A stretch of 64,000 nucleotides of DNA from Mesorhizobium sp. WSM3862 (GCF_002294985.1 NZ_NSGE01000004.1:310001-374000); one strand, 5' to 3'; shown: positions 20,043 to 29,489, counted from the first letter of the stretch. Translations and numbers: made by a program. The notes: generated by a model from the sequence alone, not told the origin.

Positions 20043-21622
20043 CGAGTTTTGTTTGCGCGGTCGATGTCGGCACCGGGAGCGCTCGCGCGGGCATTCTCGA
20101 CTCGCATGGCAACCTGCTCGGCCGCGCCGAGCGGCCGATCGCCATGCACCAGCCTAAGCCCGATCACGCGGAGCACGATTCGGAAAATATCTGGTCGGCA
20201 GTCTGCGCTGCCGTGCGGGCCGCGCGCGAGAAGACGAACGTCGCCGCATCGGATATTGTCGGCATCTCCTTTGACGCCACCTGCTCGCTGGTGGTGCGCG
20301 GCAGGCAGGGCGATCAGCTGAGCGTCTCGGTCACGGGAGAGAAGCGCTGGGACACCATTGTCTGGCTCGACCATCGCGCCATCGCCGAAGCCGACGAATG
20401 CACCAGAAGCGGCCATGCGGTGCTCGACTATATCGGCGGGGTGATGTCGCCGGAAATGGAAACGCCGAAGCTGATGTGGCTGAAGCGCAACCTGCCCGCC
20501 ACCTGGAATGAAGCCGGCTATCTGTTCGATCTCGCCGATTTCCTGACCTGGAAAGCGACCGGATCGCTCGCCCGCTCGCAATGCACGCTGACGGCCAAAT
20601 GGACGTATCTCGCGCATGAGGAGACGGGCTGGCGGCGCGATTTCTTCAAGCTCGTCGGCATCGGCGATCTCTTCGAGCATGGCAATCTTCCGGACAAGGC
20701 GAGCCCCGTCGGCACCGATATCGGGCAACTCACGGCCGATGCGGCGGCAGATCTCGGCCTGACGGAGAAATGCCGGGTCGGCGCCGGGGTGATCGACGCC
20801 TATGCCGGCGCGCTCGGCGTGCTCGGCGGCTTTGCCGGCGACGAGAAGGACATCAGCCGGCACCTGGCGCTGATTGCCGGCACCTCGTCCTGCGTCATGG
20901 CGATGTCGCAGGATCCGCAGCCCTTCGCCGGCGTCTGGGGACCATATTATGGCGCGGCGTTGCCAAAGCTTTGGCTGTCGGAGGGCGGTCAGTCGGCGAC
21001 CGGCGCTCTGCTCGACCACATCATCCGCTGGCACGGCGCCGGCGGCGAGCCGGATGCGGCAATGCATGCCAGGATCGCCAAGCGCGTCGCCGAACTGCGC
21101 GCCGCCGAGGGCGATGCGCTGGCGGCGCGGCTGCATGTGCTGCCGGATTTCCACGGCAATCGCTCGCCGCTCGCCGACCCGCACGCGGTTGGCGTCGTCA
21201 GCGGGCTGACACTCGATTCCTCCTTCGACAGTCTGTGCAAGCTCTACTGGCGCACCGCCGTCGGCATCGCGCTCGGCGTACGCCATGTGCTCGAGGCGCT
21301 GAACGAGAACGGCTATTTGATCGACACGCTGCACGTCACCGGCGGCCACACCAAGAACCCGCTCTTGATGGAACTCTATGCCGATGCCACCGGCTGCACC
21401 GTCATCGAGCCGCTGGCCGACGAGGCGGTGCTGCTCGGCACCGCCATGGTCGCGGCGACCGCCGCTGGGCTTTACGCCGACCTGAACGCCGCTTGCGTGG
21501 CCATGCAGCAGGGCGGCAGGACGCGGCCCCCAAATCCGGCCGCCGGCGCTCGCTTCGACCGCGACTATCGCATCTTCCTCGAAATGCACCGCCAGCGGCA
21601 GGCGCTCGACGCCATCCAATAG
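20039..21622 (+). CDS. FGGY-family pentulose kinase
   Basis: A 527-residue carbohydrate kinase of the FGGY family. The N-terminal ASKHA domain begins AVDVGTGSARAGILD, and the C-terminal domain contains HVTGGHTKNPLLMELYAD (shown by its core GGHTKNPLLMELYAD). The sequence resembles the D-ribulokinase-type branch rather than typical xylulokinase, so ribulose or a ketose from polyol oxidation is the likely substrate. The TTG start at 20039 overlaps the preceding stop; no better start lies near. It ends the polyol operon. Confidence 0.88.
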   Translation: MTSFVCAVDVGTGSARAGILDSHGNLLGRAERPIAMHQPKPDHAEHDSENIWSAVCAAVRAAREKTNVAASDIVGISFDATCSLVVRGRQGDQLSVSVTGEKRWDTIVWLDHRAIAEADECTRSGHAVLDYIGGVMSPEMETPKLMWLKRNLPATWNEAGYLFDLADFLTWKATGSLARSQCTLTAKWTYLAHEETGWRRDFFKLVGIGDLFEHGNLPDKASPVGTDIGQLTADAAADLGLTEKCRVGAGVIDAYAGALGVLGGFAGDEKDISRHLALIAGTSSCVMAMSQDPQPFAGVWGPYYGAALPKLWLSEGGQSATGALLDHIIRWHGAGGEPDAAMHARIAKRVAELRAAEGDALAARLHVLPDFHGNRSPLADPHAVGVVSGLTLDSSFDSLCKLYWRTAVGIALGVRHVLEALNENGYLIDTLHVTGGHTKNPLLMELYADATGCTVIEPLADEAVLLGTAMVAATAAGLYADLNAACVAMQQGGRTRPPNPAAGARFDRDYRIFLEMHRQRQALDAIQ

Positions 21623-21708
21623 AAGGCCCGGCTCCTGCGCTTCCCGCTGGCTCAATAGGTCGCCGCTCCTCCTCCTTGCCAATATGTCGCATTTCGTTCA
21701 CAAGACGG

Positions 21709-21738
21709 CGCAAACGGCGCCATTTTGCGCCGTTTGCG
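21709..21738 (+). other. perfect 12-bp stem-loop in the MATE gene leader
   Basis: CGCAAACGGCGC (21709-21720), loop CATTTT, GCGCCGTTTGCG (21727-21738). The stem is perfect. It ends 49 bases before the MATE start and has no T-run after it, so it is either a regulator-binding palindrome or a structured mRNA leader rather than a terminator of the kinase operon. Confidence 0.6.
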
Positions 21739-21787
21739 TGCGGCTTCCGGGCGTTGTCCCGACGCGCCGTGGTCTGAAGAGCGAAAA

Positions 21788-23191
21788 ATGTCTGCGATCG
21801 AAGCCGGCGCTCGCGCGCCGGAAAATTTTTGGCGTCAGGAAATCAGGGCGACATTGTTGCTTGCCTGGCCGATGGTGCTCACCAACCTCGGCCAGACCGC
21901 CATGACCGCGACCGACGTCATGATGATGGGCCGTTTGGGACCCGATACGCTGGCCGCCGGCGCGCTCGGCTCCAATCTCTATTTCATGCCGCTGATCTTC
22001 GGGCTTGGCCTGATGCTCGCCACCTCGCCGATGATGGCGACCGAGCTCGGCCGCCGCCGCCATTCGGTGCGCGACCTGCGCCGCACCGTGCGCCAAGGAC
22101 TCTGGCTGGCGGTCCTCGTCTCGATCCCGATCTGGTTGTTCCTCTGGCATGGCGAAGAAGTGCTTTTGGCCATGGGGCAGAAGCCGGACCTCGCGCACCA
22201 GGCAGGCATCTACCTGCACTGGCTGCAATGGGCGGTGCTGCCTTTTTACGGTTATATCGTGCTGCGCTCCTTCATCTCGGCGCTGGAGCGGCCCGGCTGG
22301 GCGCTGATCATCGTTTTCGTCGCCGTCGCCTGCAATGCCTTCTTCAATTGGGTCTTCATGTTCGGCAACCTCGGCGTCCGCCCGATGGGCATCGCCGGCT
22401 CGGGCCTCGCCACCTCGCTTTCCAGCATGCTGATGTTTGTTGGACTGGCGGCCGTGGTGGTGCTGGAGAAAAAATTCCGCCGCTATCACCTCTTCGGCCG
22501 CTTCTGGCGCTCCGACTGGCCGCGCTTCCGTGGCCTGCTGAGGCTCGGCCTGCCGATCGCCGGCATCCTCGCCTTCGAGGTGACGATCTTCAATGCGGCA
22601 GCCCTGCTGATGGGTCTGATCGACGCGGATTCGCTGGCAGCCCACGCGATTGCCATCCAGATCGCCTCGATCTCCTTCATGGTGCCGCTCGGCCTCAACC
22701 AGGCGGTCACCGTGCGCGTCGGCCTGGCACATGGCGCCGGCAATCCCGAGGGCGTCTCGCGCGCCGGCTGGACCAGCTTTGTCATCGGCGTCTCCTTCAT
22801 GGCGCTGATGGGGCTGGTGATGATCCTGTGGCCGCATCTTTTGATCAGCGCCTTCATCGATCTCGCCGATCCGGCCAATGCCAGGGTGATCACGCTTGCC
22901 GTGTCCTTCCTGGTGTTCGCGGCGCTGTTCCAGATCTTCGACGGCGCCCAGGCGGTGGCCGCCGGCATGCTGCGCGGCCTGCACGATACCAAGGTGCCGA
23001 TGATCTATGCCGCGATCGGCTATTGGGGGGTCGGCCTTCCGCTCGGCGTGCTGCTCGCCTTCCATTTCGGCTTTCACGGCGTCGGCATCTGGATCGGCCT
23101 GTCGTCAGGCCTGGCGGTGGTGGCGGTGCTCCTGCTCGTCCGTTGGCTGCGGCGCGATCGCATCGCGCCGGCCTTGTCGTTCAGCCATTGA
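21788..23191 (+). CDS. MATE-family multidrug efflux transporter
   Basis: A 467-residue inner-membrane protein with about twelve transmembrane helices in two homologous halves. It is of the NorM/DinF type: the N-terminal ATLLLAWPMVLTNLGQTA and the central TVRVGLAHGAGNP are characteristic of proton- or sodium-coupled MATE exporters. ATG 21788 begins the conserved part; an upstream in-frame start at 21725 lies inside the leader hairpin and is unlikely. Monocistronic, convergent with the amino-acid permease genes. Confidence 0.92.
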   Translation: MSAIEAGARAPENFWRQEIRATLLLAWPMVLTNLGQTAMTATDVMMMGRLGPDTLAAGALGSNLYFMPLIFGLGLMLATSPMMATELGRRRHSVRDLRRTVRQGLWLAVLVSIPIWLFLWHGEEVLLAMGQKPDLAHQAGIYLHWLQWAVLPFYGYIVLRSFISALERPGWALIIVFVAVACNAFFNWVFMFGNLGVRPMGIAGSGLATSLSSMLMFVGLAAVVVLEKKFRRYHLFGRFWRSDWPRFRGLLRLGLPIAGILAFEVTIFNAAALLMGLIDADSLAAHAIAIQIASISFMVPLGLNQAVTVRVGLAHGAGNPEGVSRAGWTSFVIGVSFMALMGLVMILWPHLLISAFIDLADPANARVITLAVSFLVFAALFQIFDGAQAVAAGMLRGLHDTKVPMIYAAIGYWGVGLPLGVLLAFHFGFHGVGIWIGLSSGLAVVAVLLLVRWLRRDRIAPALSFSH

Positions 23192-23231
23192 GGAGAGCGG
23201 CCGCCGGTCAGCCAGCGGCCCTCGTCAACAT

Positions 23232-23876
23232 TCAGTGTGCGGAGACACGCTCGAGCCGTCGCGCATATTGCGTCAGCGGGAAGCACATGACGAAGAAGAT
23301 CAGCGCCACCAGCCCATAGACGGTGAAGGGCTCGAAGGTCGCGTTGTTGATGGCGTTGGAGGTCCTGACCAACTCCTCGAAACCGATGATCGAGGTCAGC
23401 GCCGTCGATTTAATCAGCTGCACCAGGAAGCCGACGGTCGGGGCGCGCGTGATGGCGAAGGCCTGCGGCAGGATGATCAGCCTGAGTTCCTGCAGATAAT
23501 GCAGTCCGAGACTGGCGCCGGCGTCCCACTGGCCGCGCGGCAGCGCATCGACACCGCTGCGCCAGATCTCGGCGAGATAGGCGCTGGCAAAGAAGGTGAG
23601 GCCGAGCGCCGCGGCGGTCCATGGCTCGATGCGCAGCCCCAACATCGGCAGGCCGAAGAACATCAGGAAAAGCTGCATGAGGAGCGGCGTGCCCTGGAAC
23701 AGCGCGATATAGCCGGAAGCGATCCGCTTGATCCATTTGTTCTTGGCTATGCGGAAGAACAGCACGACCAGCCCGACCAGCGCGCCGCCGACGAAGGCCG
23801 AAAGCGACAACAGCACCGTCCAGCGCGCGGCGAGCAGAAGGTTGCGCAATATGTCCCAGAGGGTGAATTCGATCAT
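23232..23876 (-). CDS. polar amino-acid ABC transporter permease
   Basis: A 214-residue HisM/GlnP-type permease with about five transmembrane helices and the EAA-like loop DAGASLGLHYLQELRLIILPQA (core LGLHYLQELRLIILPQA). Its start overlaps the stop of the upstream permease gene (ATGA at 23873-23876). It is the last gene of a minus-strand operon: ureohydrolase, binding protein, permease, permease. No ATPase gene follows; the next gene is the convergent MATE gene. Confidence 0.92.
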   Translation of the reverse strand: MIEFTLWDILRNLLLAARWTVLLSLSAFVGGALVGLVVLFFRIAKNKWIKRIASGYIALFQGTPLLMQLFLMFFGLPMLGLRIEPWTAAALGLTFFASAYLAEIWRSGVDALPRGQWDAGASLGLHYLQELRLIILPQAFAITRAPTVGFLVQLIKSTALTSIIGFEELVRTSNAINNATFEPFTVYGLVALIFFVMCFPLTQYARRLERVSAH

Positions 23877-24541
23877 GACACGCCGGCTCCGAGCGCGCGG
23901 CGTCCGCCGCTGACCAGCAGCCGGCGCAGCCCCATCGACAGGCCGAGATAGACCATGGTCACCACCAGATAGGTTTCGAAGGCGCGGAAGGTGCGCGCCT
24001 GCAGCATGTCGGCCTCGTAGGTCAGTTCACGCACCGCGATCTGCGACACCACGGCCGATTCCAGCATCATGATGACGATCTGGCTGGTCAGCGCCGGATA
24101 GATCACTTTCAGCGCCTGCGGCAGCACGATCTTTATGAACACCTGTCTGGGCCTGAGCCCGAGCGCAAGCGCTGCCTCCGTCTGCCCGCGCGGCACTGCG
24201 TCCAGACCCGCGCCGACGATCTCGATCGTGTAGGCCGCCATGTTGAGCGTCATCGCCAGCATGGCGGCCAGGATCGGATCGAGTCGGATGCCGAGGCTGG
24301 GCAGGCCGAAGAAGATGAAGAACAGCTGCACCAGGAACGGCGTGTTGCGCATCACCTCGACATACCAGCCGATCGCCAGCTTGAGCGGCCTCGGGCCGTT
24401 CCGGCGGCCGGCGGCGCCCAGGATGCTGAGGAAAGTGCCGGCGAGCGTGGTGACGACGATCAGAAGCAGCGTCATCGCCGCGCCGCGCGCGATCGCGCCC
24501 GCTGCACCCGCAAGCCAGCCGAAGTCGAGGCTGTAGCCCAT
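23873..24541 (-). CDS. polar amino-acid ABC transporter permease
   Basis: A 222-residue permease of the same family as its neighbour, with five transmembrane helices and the loop EAALALGLRPRQVFIKIVLPQA (core ALGLRPRQVFIKIVLPQA). With the 214-residue partner it forms the heterodimeric channel of a polar amino-acid importer. A strong stem-loop separates it from the binding-protein gene upstream. Confidence 0.92.
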   Translation of the reverse strand: MGYSLDFGWLAGAAGAIARGAAMTLLLIVVTTLAGTFLSILGAAGRRNGPRPLKLAIGWYVEVMRNTPFLVQLFFIFFGLPSLGIRLDPILAAMLAMTLNMAAYTIEIVGAGLDAVPRGQTEAALALGLRPRQVFIKIVLPQALKVIYPALTSQIVIMMLESAVVSQIAVRELTYEADMLQARTFRAFETYLVVTMVYLGLSMGLRRLLVSGGRRALGAGVS

Positions 24542-24587
24542 CGCGATTGGCCCTGTTGGAAAGCGTGTAGCGCAAGAAGCAAGTACG

Positions 24588-24624
24588 GGAGCGGTTCAGC
24601 GCTTCAGGCGCGCTGAACCGCTCC
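24588..24624 (-). other. perfect 15-bp stem-loop after the amino-acid binding-protein gene
   Basis: GGAGCGGTTCAGCGC (24588-24602), loop of seven, GCGCTGAACCGCTCC (24610-24624). It begins five bases after the binding-protein stop on the minus strand. No T-run follows in that direction. It is probably a 3'-end stabiliser that lets the binding protein be made in excess over the permeases. Confidence 0.7.
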
Positions 24625-24629
24625 GGGGA

Positions 24630-25430
24630 TCAATCCTTGAGGTTGTCGGGATTGAGCGGCGTCTTCAGCCAGGCCTTCGAGCTCTCGTCCAGCTTGCCGT
24701 CCGCCAGCATCTTGGCGACCGCATCGTTCACCGCCTTCTTCAGCCTGTCCTCGTTCTTGTTGAGGCCGATATGCGAGGGCGAGGTCAGCAGCTGGAACTT
24801 CTGCTCGGGCTTCAATGCAACCTGCTTGGCCAGCACCTGCGCGCCGACATCGTTGCCGACCACCATCAGCTGCGTCTGTCCGGAGATGAAGGCCTGGATG
24901 ACGGAATTGTAGTTGTCGAAACGGCGGATGTCGGCCGAGGCGGGCGCCGCCTGGGTGAGCGAGGTATCCTCCAGCGTGCCGCGATTGACGGCGATCGACT
25001 TGTCGGCAAGGTCGTCCTTGCCTTTGACGGCAAGCTCGGCCGGGCCGATTACGGCGATGTAATAGGGCGCGTAGGCGGCGGCGAAATCGATCACCTGCTC
25101 GCGCTCCTTCGAATAGCCGACGCTCATCAGGATATCGACGCGCTTGTCGGTGAGATACGGGATGCGATTTTGGCCGGTGACGCTGACGAGGTTCAGCTTC
25201 ACCTTCAAGGAATCGGCGATCGCCTGCGCGACGTCGATGTCATAGCCCTTGATGCTCATGTCGGCGCTGGCCGAGGAAAAAGGCGGGAAGTCGGAGAAGA
25301 TGCCGACATTGATGGCGCCGGCCTTGGTGATGTCGTCGATGGCGTCGGCCTTGGCCTGCGAGGCAAGACCGGCGGCGCCGAGCATGATGAGTGCCGCAAG
25401 TGCGGATTTCAGTGTGCTGTGAAGAGTCAT
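24630..25430 (-). CDS. polar amino-acid ABC transporter substrate-binding protein
   Basis: A 266-residue periplasmic family 3 solute-binding protein. Signal peptide about residues 1-28 (ending SQAKA). The mature part begins DDITKAGAINVGIFSDFPPFS and contains the GYDIDVAQAIADSLKVK motif, both typical of lysine/arginine/glutamine/cystine binders. Its operon partner is an agmatinase-type ureohydrolase, so a guanidino compound or basic amino acid is a likely ligand, but the sequence alone does not fix it. Confidence 0.9.
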   Translation of the reverse strand: MTLHSTLKSALAALIMLGAAGLASQAKADAIDDITKAGAINVGIFSDFPPFSSASADMSIKGYDIDVAQAIADSLKVKLNLVSVTGQNRIPYLTDKRVDILMSVGYSKEREQVIDFAAAYAPYYIAVIGPAELAVKGKDDLADKSIAVNRGTLEDTSLTQAAPASADIRRFDNYNSVIQAFISGQTQLMVVGNDVGAQVLAKQVALKPEQKFQLLTSPSHIGLNKNEDRLKKAVNDAVAKMLADGKLDESSKAWLKTPLNPDNLKD

Positions 25431-25482
25431 TTTAGTTCCCCTGCTGGAAGCTTGTTGTTGAAACCGGCCGCCGGCTCCAGCG

Positions 25483-25619
25483 CGACGGCCGTACTGGTTA
25501 GCAATTCCAGGAAAAGCGGGAAGCGGTCTACGCTTGGCGACTTCGCCATAGCTTCCGTCCGGAATTGCGTAAAAACAAAGCGGTTCCCCGTTTCCATGAA
25601 GCGGTGAAACGCTCTCGCG
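25483..25619. repeat. Mesorhizobium-type intergenic repeat
   Basis: The spacer contains TTAGCAATTCCAGGAAAAG, then CTTCCGTCCGGAATTGCG, then GCGGTTCCCCGTTTC. Related words recur at 27854-27980 and 28057-28110. The ends are partly inverted (GCAATTCC and GGAATTGC), so the element can fold back. It sits between the ureohydrolase and binding-protein genes. Confidence 0.55.
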
Positions 25620-26675
25620 TCAGCCCTTCTTGATTGCCGGGCTGAACACCATCAGGCTCAGGATCTCGAACAGGACTTGCGCGCCGACATGGGCGGTGTT
25701 GGTGGTCGCGTCATATTGCGGCGCCACCTCGACGACGTCGCCGCCGACGATGTTGAGGCCCTTCAGGCCGCGCAGCAGCTCGAGCACCTCGCGCGTCGTC
25801 AGCCCGCCGACCTCAGGCGTGCCGGTGCCCGGCGCGAAGGCCGGATCGATGCTGTCGACGTCGAAGGAGATGTAGGTCGGGCCGTCGCCGACGATCTTCC
25901 GCGCCTTCTCGATGATGGCGGGGATGCCGAGGCCGGTCACCTCCTCGGCATGGACCACCGTCATGCCGGATTCGTAGGTGAACTCCCACAGATACTCGGC
26001 CGAGCCGCGAATGCCGATCTGGATCGTGCGGGTGGGATCGAGCACGCCGTCCAGGACCGCGTTGCGGAACGGTCCGCCGTGGTGGAACTTGGTCATGTCG
26101 AACAGCCCACTGGTGTCGCAATGGGCGTCGATGTGGATCATGCCGACGGGAGCCTGCTTACCGACCGCTTTCAGGATCGGATGGCTGATCGAGTGGTCGC
26201 CGCCGACCGAAAGCGGCAGCACGCCGGCGTCGACGATCTGGTTGGTGCGCTTTTCGATGTCCTCATGGCTGATCTCCAGCCGGTAACGGCTGCGGAACGG
26301 CGTGTCGCCGATGTCGGCGACGCGCAGCTCATGCGTCGGCGCGCATTCCAGCACGTGATTGTAGGGGCCGATGCGCTCGATGGCGCGCAGCGCCCGCGGC
26401 CCGAAGCGTGAGCCCGGCCGGTTGGTGACGCCAAGGTCCATCGGCACGCCAATCATCGCCACTTGCAAGTCGCCGAAATCCGGATTGTCGGCCGCCACCT
26501 GCCGGTACGGCGCGGCAAGGAAGGTCGGGATGCCGGAATAGGGCGCTAGCCGGGTGCCGCTTTTGCTGAAGATCTTGTCGGCGACCTTGCGGAATTTCGG
26601 GTCGAACATCTCGCCGCCATGGCTCTCGCCATATTTGCGGCGCAACGCTTCGAGCTTGCCGCGATCGTAACCCAT
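25620..26675 (-). CDS. speB: ureohydrolase, agmatinase-like
   Basis: A 351-residue manganese hydrolase of the arginase/agmatinase family, releasing urea from a guanidino compound. Metal ligands are visible: H161 in GGDHSISHP, D183/H185/D187 in HIDAHCD, and D272/D274 in SFDVDSIDP; the family end APGTGTPEVGG follows. About 45 N-terminal residues precede the core. A strong GGAGGAG precedes the ATG. Being first in an importer operon, it may act on the imported compound; agmatine is the default guess, but guanidinobutyrate or another guanidino substrate is equally possible. Urea formed here could feed the urease encoded in the same window. Confidence 0.85.
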   Translation of the reverse strand: MGYDRGKLEALRRKYGESHGGEMFDPKFRKVADKIFSKSGTRLAPYSGIPTFLAAPYRQVAADNPDFGDLQVAMIGVPMDLGVTNRPGSRFGPRALRAIERIGPYNHVLECAPTHELRVADIGDTPFRSRYRLEISHEDIEKRTNQIVDAGVLPLSVGGDHSISHPILKAVGKQAPVGMIHIDAHCDTSGLFDMTKFHHGGPFRNAVLDGVLDPTRTIQIGIRGSAEYLWEFTYESGMTVVHAEEVTGLGIPAIIEKARKIVGDGPTYISFDVDSIDPAFAPGTGTPEVGGLTTREVLELLRGLKGLNIVGGDVVEVAPQYDATTNTAHVGAQVLFEILSLMVFSPAIKKG

Positions 26676-26829
26676 GTCCGGTACTCCTCCGTGACTGCTT
26701 GCAGCGCGGCGGCTGCACCGACGGCTGCCAAGCCAGCAGTCATCCGGCTGATCGTTGCCCGCCGGCGCCTGCGAAATCTACGTCTGTTGAGCTGTTCCGG
26801 GCAAAAGTGTCGGGCAACTGTATTGAAAA

Positions 26830-26872
26830 ATCAATTGATATTGTTAGGGTCTTTGCTGTGAGAAAATCTCAC
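26830..26872. promoter_or_regulatory. two palindromes in the divergent ureohydrolase/LysR spacer
   Basis: ATCAATTGAT (26830-26839) is a perfect 10-bp palindrome, and GTGAGA-AAA-TCTCAC (26858-26872) is a perfect inverted repeat with a three-base centre, 18 bases before the LysR start. The second fits a LysR autoregulatory site, and both could also control the divergent operon. Confidence 0.5.
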
Positions 26873-26889
26873 AAAGTCGGGAGCTGTCC

Positions 26890-27873
26890 TTGGCCAAGCG
26901 CTTGCCGCCGTTGAACCCGCTGCGCGCTTTCGAGGCGACGGCGCGACATGCCTCGCTGACCAAGGCGGCGGGCGAGCTCAACGTCACGCATGGCGCGGTC
27001 AGCCATCAGATCAAGGCGCTCGAGCAATCGCTCGGCGTAAAGCTTTTCCAGCGCGCGGGTCAGCGCGTGAAGCTGACGCCGCACGGCGCTGAGTTCCTGC
27101 CGGCGGTTTCGGCGGCCTTCGACGGCATCGCCGCCGCCACGCAGCGCATGACACGCCCCGCAAGCACCGGTGTGCTGTCGGTGTCCTGCGTGCCGGCGCT
27201 GCTCTTGTTGTGGATGACGCCGCGGCTCGGCTCCTTCACCGCGCAATATCCCGACATCCAGCTGACGCTGATCCCCTCCAACGACGCCAGGGACATCCGC
27301 GCGCCGCACATCGACGTCTGCGTGCATTATGGCGATGGCAGCTGGAGCGACTGCTGGATACGCAAATGGTCGGGTCTCGAGCTGTTTCCGGTGGTCAGCC
27401 CGACGCTAATCAACAACCGCCCGATCCGCAGCGTGCGCGACCTTGCCGACCACGTTTTCCTGCATGGCGACGACGGCCGCGAGTGGCACACCTGGCTGGC
27501 CGCCGCCGACGCGCTCGATCTGGAGCGCGGCCGCCGCCATCACCTCGGCGACGCGCGCATAGCGGTGGAGGCCGCCGTCCACGGCCACGGCGTGGCGCTC
27601 GGCGATTCCGTGACCGCGCGCGCCCTGCTCGCCAGGGGCATGCTCGTCGCGCCCTTCGCTTTGTCGGTGCCGGCGGTCGATGACTTCTATGTCGTCTGCC
27701 GCAACGAGATGCGCTCGGCGCCGATCGTCCAGCTTTTCATCGACTGGCTCTTTGCCGAAAAGGAGCAGGACGAGGGCCGCGCCGATGCGCCGGTCGCCGG
27801 CCGTGTGCCGAGCCGCCGGAAGCGCCCGGCGCTCAAGGTGATCGGGGCTAGAGCGATTCCAGGAAAAGTGTGA
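26890..27873 (+). CDS. LysR-family regulator, GcvA-like
   Basis: A 327-residue regulator. The helix-turn-helix domain is at about residues 6-65 (LNPLRAFEATARHASLTKAA), followed by an effector domain to about residue 300 and a basic tail. The start is TTG at 26890 with GGGAG eight bases upstream; there is no better ATG. Divergent from the ureohydrolase-importer operon and therefore its likely regulator. Confidence 0.88.
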   Translation: MAKRLPPLNPLRAFEATARHASLTKAAGELNVTHGAVSHQIKALEQSLGVKLFQRAGQRVKLTPHGAEFLPAVSAAFDGIAAATQRMTRPASTGVLSVSCVPALLLLWMTPRLGSFTAQYPDIQLTLIPSNDARDIRAPHIDVCVHYGDGSWSDCWIRKWSGLELFPVVSPTLINNRPIRSVRDLADHVFLHGDDGREWHTWLAAADALDLERGRRHHLGDARIAVEAAVHGHGVALGDSVTARALLARGMLVAPFALSVPAVDDFYVVCRNEMRSAPIVQLFIDWLFAEKEQDEGRADAPVAGRVPSRRKRPALKVIGARAIPGKV

Positions 27874-28110
27874 GCGGTCTTCCGTCCGGAGATGCGCGTC
27901 AACAACAAGAAAGCCAAGAGCATTTCGCGGTTTCCGTGCAACGCTGGAATGCTCTGGCGCAGTGTCATGATCGCTGGACTTGCATAGCTGGTTTTTGTCG
28001 GGCCAGCTTGCAAAGCAGGAAGCGCTTTCAAAAATACAATGCTAAGACCGCAGCTGGTTAACAATTCCGGGAGCTGCGCGGCGGTTTTCCGTCCGGAGTG
28101 CTTCATAACA
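27874..28110. repeat. two Mesorhizobium-type intergenic repeat copies
   Basis: The spacer before pncB has GCGGTCTTCCGTCCGGAGATG and AAGAGCATTTCGCGG near 27880-27930 (with GCGATTCCAGGAAAAGTG just before, inside the LysR end), and AACAATTCCGGGAGC then GCGGTTTTCCGTCCGGAG near 28060-28100. These match the copy at 25483-25619. The words are common in Mesorhizobium spacers. Nothing else is seen in this 298-base gap. Confidence 0.5.
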
Positions 28111-28171
28111 GGGACTTGAGGCGCCGCGCTTGGAATCACGCAAGCGCGACGCGTTTTTTGGGTGAGCAGAT

Positions 28172-29476
28172 ATGGCACGAACCGATATAGCGCGGCGCGT
28201 CTACAACCACACCTGGAAGCTGGACCCCATCGTCCGCAGCCTGCTGGACACCGATTTCTACAAGCTTCTGATGCTGCAGATGATCTGGGGCATGTACCCC
28301 AAGGTCGACGCCACTTTCACGCTGATCAACCGCACGACCTCGGTGCGGCTCGCCGACGAGATCGACGAAGGCGAACTGCGCGAGCAGCTCGACCACGCTC
28401 GCACCTTGCGCTTCTCCAAGAAGGAGATGATCTGGCTCGGCGGCAACACCTTCTATGGCCGCAAGCAGATCTTCGAGCCGGAATTCCTCGCCTGGCTGGA
28501 GGATTTCCGCCTTCCCGACTATGAACTCACCAAGCGCGACGGCCAGTACGAACTGTCCTTCCCCGGTCCCTGGATGTACACCACGCTGTGGGAGATACCG
28601 GCGCTCGCCATCATCAACGAGCTGCGCTCGCGCGCCGCCATGCGCTCCTTCGGCCAGTTTGCGCTCGACGTGCTCTACGCCCGCGCCAAGGCCAAGATGT
28701 GGGCCAAGACCGAGCGGCTGAAGGCACTGCCCGGCATCCGCATCTCCGATTTCGGCACCCGCCGCCGCCACTCCTTCCTGTGGCAGCGCTGGTGCGTCGA
28801 GGCGCTGAAGGAAGGCATCGGCGAGGCTTTCACCGGCACGTCGAACGTGCTTCTGGCCATGGACAACGACCTCGAGGCGCTGGGCACGAATGCGCACGAG
28901 CTGCCTATGGTGTTTGCGGCACTTGCCAATTCCGTTGAGGAGCTGAGGCAGGCGCCCTACAAGGTGCTGCAGGACTGGCAGCGCTATTATGGCGGCAATC
29001 TGCTGATCGTGCTGCCCGACACGTTCGGCACGGCCGCTTTCCTGCGCGACGCGCCGGACTGGATCGCCGACTGGACCGGCTTCCGCCCCGACAGCGCGCC
29101 GCCGATCGAAGGCGGCGAGAAGATCCTCTCCTGGTGGCGCGAGAAGGGCAAGGATCCGAAACAGAAGCTGCTCATCTTCTCCGACGGGCTCGAGGTCGAG
29201 ACTATCGAGGAGACCTACAAGCATTTCCGCGGCAAGGTGCGCATGTCCTTCGGCTGGGGCACCAACCTCACCAATGATTTCGAAGGCTGCGCGCCGACCG
29301 AGACCAGCAGCCTCGACGCCATCTCGCTGGTCTGCAAGGTCAGCGAAGCCAATGGCCGGCCGGCGGTCAAGCTCTCCGACAACCCCGCCAAGTCGACCGG
29401 CGATGAGAAGGAGATCAAGCGGTATTTGCGCATCTTCGGCGAGAAGGGGCGGGTGGAGCAGCTGGTCAAGGTGTGA
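28172..29476 (+). CDS. pncB: nicotinate phosphoribosyltransferase
   Basis: Preiss-Handler enzyme making nicotinate mononucleotide from nicotinate and phosphoribosyl pyrophosphate, with ATP. The 434-residue protein has family length and the markers [16 protein letters not shown] near residue 24, [12 protein letters not shown] near residue 191 and [11 protein letters not shown] near residue 362. It acts in cytosolic NAD salvage. A nicotinamidase gene lies 9 kb downstream, so both salvage steps are in the window, close to the possible nicotinate-degrading cluster that would compete for the same substrate. Confidence 0.97.
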   Translation: MARTDIARRVYNHTWKLDPIVRSLLDTDFYKLLMLQMIWGMYPKVDATFTLINRTTSVRLADEIDEGELREQLDHARTLRFSKKEMIWLGGNTFYGRKQIFEPEFLAWLEDFRLPDYELTKRDGQYELSFPGPWMYTTLWEIPALAIINELRSRAAMRSFGQFALDVLYARAKAKMWAKTERLKALPGIRISDFGTRRRHSFLWQRWCVEALKEGIGEAFTGTSNVLLAMDNDLEALGTNAHELPMVFAALANSVEELRQAPYKVLQDWQRYYGGNLLIVLPDTFGTAAFLRDAPDWIADWTGFRPDSAPPIEGGEKILSWWREKGKDPKQKLLIFSDGLEVETIEETYKHFRGKVRMSFGWGTNLTNDFEGCAPTETSSLDAISLVCKVSEANGRPAVKLSDNPAKSTGDEKEIKRYLRIFGEKGRVEQLVKV

Positions 29477-29489
29477 GGGGTCGCCATCA

